Shown here: positions 1 through 6,351 of the stretch, piece by piece
How the letters are laid out: every line of letters begins with the position of its first letter
How positions within the stretch are numbered: position 1 is the first letter of the stretch
NCBI GenBank assembly: GCA_937872385.1
Contig: CALMSO010000107.1
Coordinates: 1-53,742, forward strand
Source: an uncultured Saprospiraceae bacterium
GTDB taxonomy: Bacteria > Bacteroidota > Bacteroidia > Chitinophagales > Saprospiraceae
DNA: 53,742 nt
Direction of reading: 5' to 3'
Position numbers and translations under genes: made by a program
The notes under the pieces: model-generated
The model's input: the letters and a program-made list of their open reading frames with translations, nothing else
Database searches by the model: none
Told to the model about the DNA's origin: nothing

Positions 1-107
1 ATTTTTAATAATTTGATGTATAATAAAGCCCCGGTTTTTACGTTAGCATTTTATGCAATAACACAGTTGAGCTATATTGCCTTGTCATGTTAATTTAGTC
101 GTGCCAC

Positions 108-308
108 ATGATTCACCGATTTCCCTTCTACCGGCAGTTTGATGCCATGGATTGTGGCCCTGCCTGCCTGCGCATGATTGCGCGGTATTACGGTAAAACC
201 ATACCCCTGCGACAACGGATGAGCGGCATTGCCACCCTCATCACCGAAGACAAGAGCATACTCGAACGGATTTTTGAAAATTTTTTAGACATCGTCAAAA
301 ACCGGTAA
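108..308 (+). pseudogene. Broken C39 peptidase start (bacteriocin-type ABC exporter remnant)
   Basis: A 66-codon reading frame whose first ~35 residues match the start of a C39 peptidase domain: an aromatic-rich lead-in, Gln10 (oxyanion hole position) and a D-C-G-P-A-C segment with the expected catalytic Cys16. C39 domains at the N-terminus of peptidase-containing ABC transporters cut double-glycine leaders during export. Here the homology stops near residue 36, where the catalytic His and Asp and the whole membrane/ATPase part should follow; the last ~30 residues look like the tail of an unrelated protein. I infer a deletion that joined the 5' end of an exporter gene to the 3' end of another gene. 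It lies on the same strand as the GG-leader peptide at 984, which would be a logical substrate of the intact enzyme. Confidence 0.6.
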
Positions 309-360
309 CTAATTGAACGAATGGATTTTACCAAAATATTTATTATGCATTGTTTGTGTC

Positions 361-391
361 GCCAACAGCGAACAGCAAGTAGCGAAAAGCA
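361..391. repeat. Low-complexity GCGAACAGC/GCGAAAAGC repeat
   Basis: Degenerate short repeats of the form gcgaacagc...gcgaaaagc in the 135-base gap before the HTH gene. Related tracts lie at 18867-18931, about 30622-30645 and about 53567-53590, always between genes. Confidence 0.5.
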
Positions 392-443
392 CTATAATGA
401 CTTATATCAACCCATCAACAATTTAACCTTTAAACCATAAAAT

Positions 444-782
444 ATGAAACTCCTCGAACAACTCCAACTCCTCGACCGCTTAGATCAACTCATTCGCCTG
501 AAAGCCACCGGCACGCCCGCGCAGCTTGCCAGCCGCTTAGAAGTATCCGAGCGGACGGTGTATAATCTCATAGATACCTTGCGGCAGCTTGGTGCGGAAA
601 TCACCTACTGCAAATACCGCTGTAGCTACCAGTACGAAAGTGAAATACAATTTAGCTTTACCATCACCGTCAAGGAAGGAAAAAGTAAAAAAGTTAAAGG
701 CGGATTAAGCCTTCAAAAATATGGCACAGAAAGCTATTTTCCCGTATATTCTAAACTATTTCAGACTATTTCAAAACTTTAA
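444..782 (+). CDS. Small HTH-domain protein, DeoR/HTH_11-like, next to a GG-leader peptide
   Basis: A 112-residue protein. Residues about 22-50 form a typical winged-helix HTH of the HTH_11/DeoR type (helix, turn with G-T-P, helix L-A-S-R-L, recognition helix S-E-R-T-V-Y-N). It is followed by a short beta-rich stretch with two Cys (Y-C-K-Y-R-C) and a basic Lys-rich tail. Small Bacteroidota HTH proteins of this build are, from memory, frequently found beside natural-product precursor genes; that association is recalled and not tested here. It precedes the peptide gene at 984 with a 200-base gap holding palindromes that could be its binding sites. Probable local transcription regulator; the C-terminal ~40 residues have no recognised domain. 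Confidence 0.7.
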   Translation: MKLLEQLQLLDRLDQLIRLKATGTPAQLASRLEVSERTVYNLIDTLRQLGAEITYCKYRCSYQYESEIQFSFTITVKEGKSKKVKGGLSLQKYGTESYFPVYSKLFQTISKL

Positions 783-799
783 CACTTTTTCTTGCCCCG

Positions 800-816
800 C
801 TGCAAAATTTTTGCAG
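800..816. promoter_or_regulatory. Perfect 8-bp palindrome, operator candidate
   Basis: CTGCAAAA-T-TTTTGCAG, an exact inverted repeat with a single central base, just upstream of the -7-like box for the GG-leader peptide and 18 bases after the HTH gene. Its size and symmetry fit a dimeric HTH site; it could also act as a weak terminator for the HTH gene. Function is inferred. Confidence 0.45.
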
Positions 817-821
817 TGATC

Positions 822-854
822 CCCCCTATCTTTGTACCATCAGCTGATAGGGGG
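822..854 (+). promoter_or_regulatory. Promoter -7 box inside a long inverted repeat
   Basis: TATCTTTG at 827-834 matches the Bacteroidota -7 consensus TAnnTTTG. No good -33 box is seen at the usual distance. The box sits in an exact 9-bp inverted repeat, CCCCCTATC (822-830) and GATAGGGGG (846-854), with 15 bases between arms, so the repeat straddles -7 box and likely start site. The transcript would have a ~140-base leader before the ATG at 984. Confidence 0.5.
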
Positions 855-983
855 ATGCCGAAAACCCTGAAGAGAGTAGGTGGGAAATTCCGTCACTTCC
901 TTATATAAAATAATACACGGACGTCATGATTCCTGACCGCGAGAAGGATAGGAATATTATCTAATTTTTTAAACTTGAATCTT

Positions 984-1187
984 ATGGAAAAAGTAGTAAA
1001 ACTTAACGTTGAAGAGTTTGAAAAGGATAAACTTACAGACAATCAGTTAAGAAAAGTTTTGGGAGGAGGGACAACATGGACTGACAATGATGGAGGCTCC
1101 GGTACAGATACCTGTCATGGAGGAGGGCACACAACATTTTCGGATGGCTCATATACACTGACAGGGGACGTAAATACTTGTCCTTAA
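984..1187 (+). CDS. Double-glycine-leader peptide precursor
   Basis: A 67-residue precursor. The leader, residues 1-28, is acidic/basic and ends K-L-T-D-N-Q-L-R-K-V-L-G-G, the hallmark of double-glycine leaders cut by C39 peptidases and of the Bacteroidota natural-product precursor family. The core of about 39 residues is rich in Gly, Thr, Asp and Ser with two Cys (44 and 66), His45 and His49 and no basic residues, so it could form one disulfide. An ATG at 984 is preferred over a TTG at 975 because it gives a normal leader length. A strong terminator follows at once, so the peptide is probably its own transcript. Broken C39 (108) and putative maturase (2206) genes nearby suggest maturation or export must come from elsewhere, if it still happens. 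The call as GG precursor is firm; bioactivity is unknown. Confidence 0.75.
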   Translation: MEKVVKLNVEEFEKDKLTDNQLRKVLGGGTTWTDNDGGSGTDTCHGGGHTTFSDGSYTLTGDVNTCP

Positions 1188-1205
1188 TTGCTGGAGTTAA
1201 AGATG

Positions 1206-1233
1206 GCAGGTGCTTTTTCTTTTGAGCACCTGC
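1206..1233 (+). terminator. Intrinsic terminator after the GG-leader peptide
   Basis: Perfect 9-bp stem GCAGGTGCT (1206-1214) with AGCACCTGC (1225-1233), 10-base loop, followed by an AT-rich tract ending in a run of T at about 1246-1251. Placed 19 bases after the peptide stop codon. Confidence 0.75.
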
Positions 1234-1273
1234 TATTTAATATGATTTTTTCAATAATAAACTTGCCGTTTAT

Positions 1274-2194
1274 ATGCATCATAAAGGATATTTCGTTTGG
1301 TGGAGTTTATCATGGGCATTAATTTTTTTTAATCCAGCTTTGGGGCAGGAAAATATATACATCCCTGACTCGACCATAGATAACAAGAATAGTTATACTT
1401 CATACAAGAAATTATTATTGTATTCACATAAAGAAGATTTATCTGATCCTAGATCTGATCATAAGCACAATATATTTATATCTTATTATCATTTAAAAGC
1501 ACCTTCCGACACGGTTTTTAAATATATGCGTCAGGCGATTGATTTTGACCCCGTTACAGAATGTGACCTTATATTCAAAGGGGATTATCCATTTATTAAA
1601 ATTTGTAGTCGTTTTTATTGTCCGGAGAAAATGGAAAAAGTGAAAAACCTATGTGATTCGGTTTATTCAAGCTTTGATTCAACATTAATAGACATTCTGT
1701 CTATTATAAAAGAAAGCGATCAAAAGTATAGAGCAGATCAAAAATATAGTCCATGGATAAAAGGAAATGAAAGTTATTGGGAAGAACAAGCTATTATAGA
1801 TTCTATAAATATTTTACTCGTAAATAAAATATTGTTGAGGCATGGATATCCGGGAAGACAAAAGGTAGGTAGGGAGTTAGAAGATGTAGCATTTATGGTT
1901 ATTCAACATGCTGATATTAAGAATCAAGAAAAACACCTTTATATAATAAAAAACGCTGTGGAACAAAGGCAATTGTACAAGTCCGCTTACCCTCTTTTAG
2001 TGGATCGAATTAGAATGAAAAAACATCTACCACAAATATACGGCACGCAGTTGGTTCATAATAAAAAGAGAGATCGGTTAGAATTATATAAAATGGAATC
2101 GCTTGAAGGCATTGATGAGTTGAGAGCTAAATATGGATTGTCAACGCTTAGAAGCTACCTGGAGCGTACAGGGGCTTTTATGCCGGAAAATTAA
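1274..2194 (+). CDS. Secreted DUF6624-family protein
   Basis: A 306-residue protein with an N-terminal signal peptide (hydrophobic W-W-S-L-S-W-A-L-I-F-F, cleavage near G-Q-E). The C-terminal third carries the pattern I associate with DUF6624: H-G-Y-P-G at 190-194, then V-G, then Q-H-A-D at 211-214, a D-R pair and Y-G-T-Q at 256-259. No enzymatic function is established for this family to my knowledge. The N-terminal half is unassigned and rich in Tyr, Asp and Lys. It follows the peptide terminator by 40 bases and heads a same-strand run with the maturase stub and thioredoxins, but whether it works with them is unknown. Base composition is AT-rich, as in the rest of this locus. Confidence 0.7.
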   Translation: MHHKGYFVWWSLSWALIFFNPALGQENIYIPDSTIDNKNSYTSYKKLLLYSHKEDLSDPRSDHKHNIFISYYHLKAPSDTVFKYMRQAIDFDPVTECDLIFKGDYPFIKICSRFYCPEKMEKVKNLCDSVYSSFDSTLIDILSIIKESDQKYRADQKYSPWIKGNESYWEEQAIIDSINILLVNKILLRHGYPGRQKVGRELEDVAFMVIQHADIKNQEKHLYIIKNAVEQRQLYKSAYPLLVDRIRMKKHLPQIYGTQLVHNKKRDRLELYKMESLEGIDELRAKYGLSTLRSYLERTGAFMPEN

Positions 2195-2205
2195 TTATTT
2201 TTGAC

Positions 2206-2382
2206 ATGTATATTGTTAGTGAATATCGAGATTTGTCAACCGATTTGGTTATCGAGTATATTAACTATTTGTCTCATCTTGCTGAGTGTATAAGGATTAA
2301 TTATGAAGATCGTATTGAGGGGGTTTCTATCACAATTAATAATGAGTTAAAAAAAGACAATGCGTGCTTTCTTCAGGATTAG
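2206..2382 (+). pseudogene. Stub resembling the N-terminus of an ATP-grasp peptide maturase (GwsG-like)
   Basis: A 58-codon frame starting 11 bases after the DUF6624 gene and overlapping the next gene by 23 bases. Its first ~45 residues (S-E-Y-R-D-L-S-T-D-L-V-I-E-Y-I then R-I-N-Y-E-D) resemble, from memory, the start of grasp-with-spasm ATP-grasp maturases, which open with D-x-S/T-T-x-x-V-I-x-W and R-I/L-N-x-E-D. A full maturase has several hundred residues; nothing of the ATP-grasp core follows, because the TlpA gene starts there. I infer a truncation; an independent small protein is the alternative. The link would explain the GG-leader peptide nearby. Confidence 0.4.
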
Positions 2383-3811
2383 AAAACTTAATGTTTTTAT
2401 TGTACTTATGCTTTTACTCAGCTCATCTTTAAGCGCTGAAGTGCCTCTGATATGGAATCGGGCGAATAACAAAATTAAAATCACAGGAAAGATTGAAACT
2501 GGTGGCACAGATATTTTTATTATTTACTCCACTAAAAATCAGAATGCAGAGATATCCCACCAAAATGGCTTCTTTGAGCTTGAATTGGCATTGGAAGAAC
2601 CGGAAATCATCTCACTTGCTTTCAGTTCCAATCAGAGGATCGAATTGTTTGTGCGGCCCGGCGACGCAATCAATATTACTTTTGATAAACATGACTTTCC
2701 GGGCTCGCTGTTAATCTTTGGCGACCGCGAGCGCGAAAATATTATGCTAGCAGAGCTAACTCGCATCATGGAAGTTACGCCATTTGTTAATATTGAACTT
2801 TTTGGCATGGAGGAATCAGCTTTTATAGAAAAAACGGAGGCAATGCTTGCTGAAACGGAGGCTGCGTTAAAAAAATACGCTGCGCATTATGGTGATGACG
2901 ATATTCTTTTTACTAGATATGTAGGAAATTACATAAATTATACATTAGCTCATTACAGGCAAGTGTATCCTCAAAGATACCGGCGTTCAACGGGTGATAA
3001 ATATTATACTCCAAGTGAACGCCTCAATTCCCTAACCGAAAAAATCATTATTGAAGAAGCTGATTTATTGAACATTCCCGCCTATCGTAATTATCTTTTT
3101 TCTATAACAGAAGAAAATGCTCTGGATCTTTTGACGCGGGATAGCGCCCTGAGTAGCGAGGTGTATTCATTTTTCCTGGCAAGGTATCAATGTATTGAAA
3201 AAGATTTTAGTAATGCAACTATCAAAGACTATTTAAAATATAAAGTGCTTAGAGGTCATATTTCAACGAATGGAGCAAATGGTATCGAAGAATTTTATCA
3301 ATCATTTCTCAATGAATCTGTCAATGAAATGTATAAAAATAATTTGGTTAATATAATTAAAGAATTGGAACCATTAACTATTGATGCACCGACGCCGGAT
3401 TTTACCTATCCGGATATAGACAGCTTCTTACATTCTTTAAGTGCGTACAAAGGAAAATATATTTACATAGATGTTTGGGCTACTTGGTGCGCTCCTTGCC
3501 TTGCAGAGCTACCACACTTTGAAAAACTTATGGACAGCTATGCCGACCATCCGGAAATTATATTCATGGGGGTATCCATTGATGAAAACAGCTCTGCGTG
3601 GCGAAAAATGGTAATTAATAAAAAAATGAGAGGCGTACAGCTACTTGCTGAGGGGGGATGGAATTCAAAAATATCAATGGATTATAGAATAAAAGGTATT
3701 CCCCGATATATTTTGATTGATAAAAATGGCGGAATCTTGTACCTTAATGCACCGCGCCCCAGCTCAGAAGCAGCTAAAAAACTTTTGAAGGGGTTGTTGG
3801 AGATGGAGTAA
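2360..3811 (+). CDS. Secreted TlpA-like thioredoxin-fold protein
   Basis: A 483-residue protein with signal peptide (residues 1-26, S-S-S-L-S-A), an N-terminal beta-rich domain of the DUF4369-like type (about 35-130), a helical middle region, and a C-terminal TlpA/redoxin domain (about 345-483). The active site W-C-A-P-C has its cysteines at 377 and 380, and the cis-proline loop reads G-I-P-R-Y near residue 450. It probably works as a periplasmic thiol-disulfide oxidoreductase. Such proteins often accompany GG-leader peptide loci in Bacteroidota. The ATG at 2360 lies inside the preceding stub, so the two would be translated in overlap; no separate promoter was recognised. Confidence 0.85.
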   Translation: MRAFFRIRKLNVFIVLMLLLSSSLSAEVPLIWNRANNKIKITGKIETGGTDIFIIYSTKNQNAEISHQNGFFELELALEEPEIISLAFSSNQRIELFVRPGDAINITFDKHDFPGSLLIFGDRERENIMLAELTRIMEVTPFVNIELFGMEESAFIEKTEAMLAETEAALKKYAAHYGDDDILFTRYVGNYINYTLAHYRQVYPQRYRRSTGDKYYTPSERLNSLTEKIIIEEADLLNIPAYRNYLFSITEENALDLLTRDSALSSEVYSFFLARYQCIEKDFSNATIKDYLKYKVLRGHISTNGANGIEEFYQSFLNESVNEMYKNNLVNIIKELEPLTIDAPTPDFTYPDIDSFLHSLSAYKGKYIYIDVWATWCAPCLAELPHFEKLMDSYADHPEIIFMGVSIDENSSAWRKMVINKKMRGVQLLAEGGWNSKISMDYRIKGIPRYILIDKNGGILYLNAPRPSSEAAKKLLKGLLEME

Positions 3812-3866
3812 AGGAATGTAAAATTTAAGAAAATGGTTAATAATTCTTAGGGAAATTGAAAAAAAC

Positions 3867-4406
3867 ATGTTGAAATATTTCTTCCTTATAATCGTATGCC
3901 TTAATTTTTCACCTTTGCATGCTCAGCAGGAAGTATCAGCATATTATAAGATGTTACATGGAGAATGGAAGTCGTGGGGATTAGGTGATGCTTCTACATT
4001 TTATCGATCAGATTCTACTATTGATACTTATCTTTATGGTGACATGGCAAGAGCAGCAATGGGCTTTCAGGTTGAGGTGGATACCATTTCACCGTGGAAA
4101 GCCGGAGAAATGAAATACGCCCTTGAGTTTCAACATGACACGCTTATGATGTACACATACCCAGCCAACGAGGGGTTTTTTGAAGAGCAACATGATGCAT
4201 CACAAATTTTGGTACTAAATGATTCTGTAAAGATATCCGTGAGTTTTAAGCGTGCTCAGGGAATAAAGGATCATATTGATGGAAAATTTGCCAGGGCACT
4301 CATCAATAAAAAATTTGGGAAAGATCTAAAAGGAAATGCCGAAATTTATTATGTAGGTAAATTGAAAGATATGATCGGGAAAACACCGGCTTTTATAGAA
4401 GAATAG
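3867..4406 (+). CDS. Small secreted protein of unknown function
   Basis: A 179-residue protein with a clear signal peptide (M-L-K-Y-F-F-L-I-I-V, cleavage after H-A-Q near residue 20). The mature part is about 160 residues, beta-rich by composition with many Tyr, Phe and Met; no conserved motif was recognised. Position between two TlpA-like genes on the same strand, 55 bases after the first, suggests a shared transcript and a periplasmic role, but no function can be assigned. The 145-base gap that follows has no recognised gene. Confidence 0.6.
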   Translation: MLKYFFLIIVCLNFSPLHAQQEVSAYYKMLHGEWKSWGLGDASTFYRSDSTIDTYLYGDMARAAMGFQVEVDTISPWKAGEMKYALEFQHDTLMMYTYPANEGFFEEQHDASQILVLNDSVKISVSFKRAQGIKDHIDGKFARALINKKFGKDLKGNAEIYYVGKLKDMIGKTPAFIEE

Positions 4407-4551
4407 CAGCAAAATTGTGAACGGTTTAACATCTGCACCGACTGCCGCGCTTACTTAGATAATTTTATTCTGATTGGGTGTTTTCTGTGTGTTGAAAATC
4501 AGATAGAAGCAACTTTGCTGCTTAGTAGATCGTTTATTTTTTGAGAGTTAA

Positions 4552-5679
4552 ATGGAAATTATGAAGTTTAGCTATTGTTTTTTGTTAATAGTGTTCATTT
4601 TCCCCTGCAATATTCAGGGGCAAACTGGTTTTTATATCAAGGGGGAGTTAGAAAACGCCGAGGGTTTGAAAGTTTATCTTTCTTGGCAGGGCGACCGTCT
4701 GACTTCCATTACTGAAATACCGCTACTCGATTCTGCGGTAGTATATGGTAAAAGTTTTGAACTTACAGGGCAAGTTGAGGAGCCTGGTTATTACACTATT
4801 TTTATACAAAAAAAGGAAGGGTGGAAAACATTTATTCTGGAAAATAAAACGTATCAAATTTCGGGGGATGCAAATAAGATTTGGGATGCTAAATTAGAAG
4901 GCTCGGAAGAAATGCGAATCTGGGAAGAATATGCTACAGCCGTGAATCCTTTGATAGAAAAAGGGAATGCAGTGGCGGATAGCTCTCAGATGATGTACGC
5001 ACAGGGCGATACAACATTAGGTAGAACGTACAGCGAACAGAAGCAGCTTTATGATAAACAAATAGCCATTCTTTCTAAAGATTTTATATTAAAATATCCG
5101 GATTCCTATGTTAGTTTATTTCTATCAAACAATTTAGATCAGGTATTTAATAAGGAAGAACGCAGGCAAGTGTATGAAAAATTAAGCAACAGAATAAGGC
5201 AGCATTCTTTTGCCCAAAAATTACACTACGAATTGTATGAACTGGATGATTTGATTGGCATAGGTAAGCCAGCCATTCCTTTCTCGCTTCGGGATCAATT
5301 TGATAATATGGTTCATTTGAGTGATTATCGAGGTAAATATGTATTGGTTGAGTTCTGGGCAAGTTGGTGTGGCAGGTGTCGAGTTTATTATTCCCCATTC
5401 CTGTTTGAGTTGTATCATCGTTATCAATTTAGAGGGTTTGAAATATTAGGGGTTTCTGTCAATAAAAATACAGAATATTGGAAATGGGCAGTTGAGGAAG
5501 ATGGGCTACCCTGGCCAAACGTGCTGGATATTAAAGACGGCACGCATGGAGTGGCATTCCAATATGGTATCAAAACGTTGCCTACTAATTTTTTACTGGA
5601 TGAAAATGGGGTGCTAATCGCCAAAAATTTACATGGTGAGGCTTTGGCAGAGAAATTGCGCGAGTTATTTAGGAATTAG
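4552..5679 (+). CDS. Secreted DUF4369-TlpA thioredoxin-like protein
   Basis: A 375-residue protein: signal peptide (to about residue 24, I-Q-G-Q), N-terminal DUF4369-like beta domain (about 25-120), helical linker, and a C-terminal TlpA/AhpC-type domain from about 240. The active site is W-C-G-R-C with Cys273 and Cys276; the cis-proline loop T-L-P-T-N and the L-L-D-E-N-G strand follow. Likely a periplasmic disulfide oxidoreductase. Two starts are possible, ATG 4552 and ATG 4561; the second gives a more usual signal peptide. An F-P-C in the signal region could be read as a poor lipobox. Second member of a three-gene family of redox proteins in this locus. Confidence 0.85.
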   Translation: MEIMKFSYCFLLIVFIFPCNIQGQTGFYIKGELENAEGLKVYLSWQGDRLTSITEIPLLDSAVVYGKSFELTGQVEEPGYYTIFIQKKEGWKTFILENKTYQISGDANKIWDAKLEGSEEMRIWEEYATAVNPLIEKGNAVADSSQMMYAQGDTTLGRTYSEQKQLYDKQIAILSKDFILKYPDSYVSLFLSNNLDQVFNKEERRQVYEKLSNRIRQHSFAQKLHYELYELDDLIGIGKPAIPFSLRDQFDNMVHLSDYRGKYVLVEFWASWCGRCRVYYSPFLFELYHRYQFRGFEILGVSVNKNTEYWKWAVEEDGLPWPNVLDIKDGTHGVAFQYGIKTLPTNFLLDENGVLIAKNLHGEALAEKLRELFRN

Positions 5680-5736
5680 GTCTTTTACTTTAAGTATAGC
5701 CTGTTTAAAATACTTTCATTTTGTAACCATTTTCGT

Positions 5737-6351
5737 ATGAAAAATAAAGAAAAATTAGTATGTATTTGCCTGTGCTTTTTGATTTCAGTATGTGCGCAGT
5801 CACAAATAGATACGATATACTTAAACAAGAGTGTAAAAAATGCAAGCCTGCCAGAAGGTTTGGGTTCTATCTTGAGGTCAGAGACAGGTTGGTCTTTCCA
5901 TGATAGTATTCCTGCAGGGATTTATCAAGATGATGAAGGCGAATTCAAAATTGGGCTTATAGATGCTAATTTTGATTCTTTTCAGGGCGAACCGGGTAAA
6001 GATATGGTACTTGTTGGTGCAAAAAGCATAGATGCAATGTGCTTTGATAAAAGTGCGTCTTGTCAAGTGGTTGGTAAATTTAATTATATCCGGCATCGAA
6101 ATAATTTTTACAAAATAAATGAAATAGAGCCTTTTGGGGAGTTTATAGTAATAGAAAAAATTTCAAAGCCAGATACTTCAAAACAATTCATCCGTGTTTT
6201 AGATGAGATTCCAAATGTGGATATCAAAATGATAAATGGCGAAATTGTGAATATTAATAAATTTTTGCAAATTTTTTTAAAAATTTCCCTTACTCCAACA
6301 AAAACGCCAGCTCGCCCCGCGAAAAGCGGAGTGCTCCGGCACCGGCTATAA
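5737..6351 (+). pseudogene. Truncated TlpA-family protein lacking its thioredoxin domain
   Basis: A 204-codon frame with a signal peptide (cleavage near A-Q-S-Q, residue 23) and a beta-rich N-terminal part. Around residues 158-175 it reads I-P-N-V-D-I-K-M-I-N-G-E-I-V-N-I-N-K-F-L, the usual lead-in to a TlpA domain, but the W-C-x-x-C fold that should follow is absent. From about base 6265 the sequence is A/T runs and then the 3' end of the opposite-strand SNF2 gene, read in a nonsense frame (Pro/Arg/Lys-rich tail). I infer that the 3' part was lost in a recombination that put the SNF2 gene here. The two frames overlap tail to tail by 62 bases. Confidence 0.6.

Noticed and set aside
836..983. 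Riboswitch in the GG-peptide leader
   Set aside because: No match to a riboswitch consensus I know; only the promoter-associated inverted repeat is clear.
4406..4521. Inverted repeat GCAGCAAA/TTTGCTGC flanking ~100 bases, as a MITE
   Set aside because: Only 8 bp per arm, no target-site duplication, and no second copy in the window.
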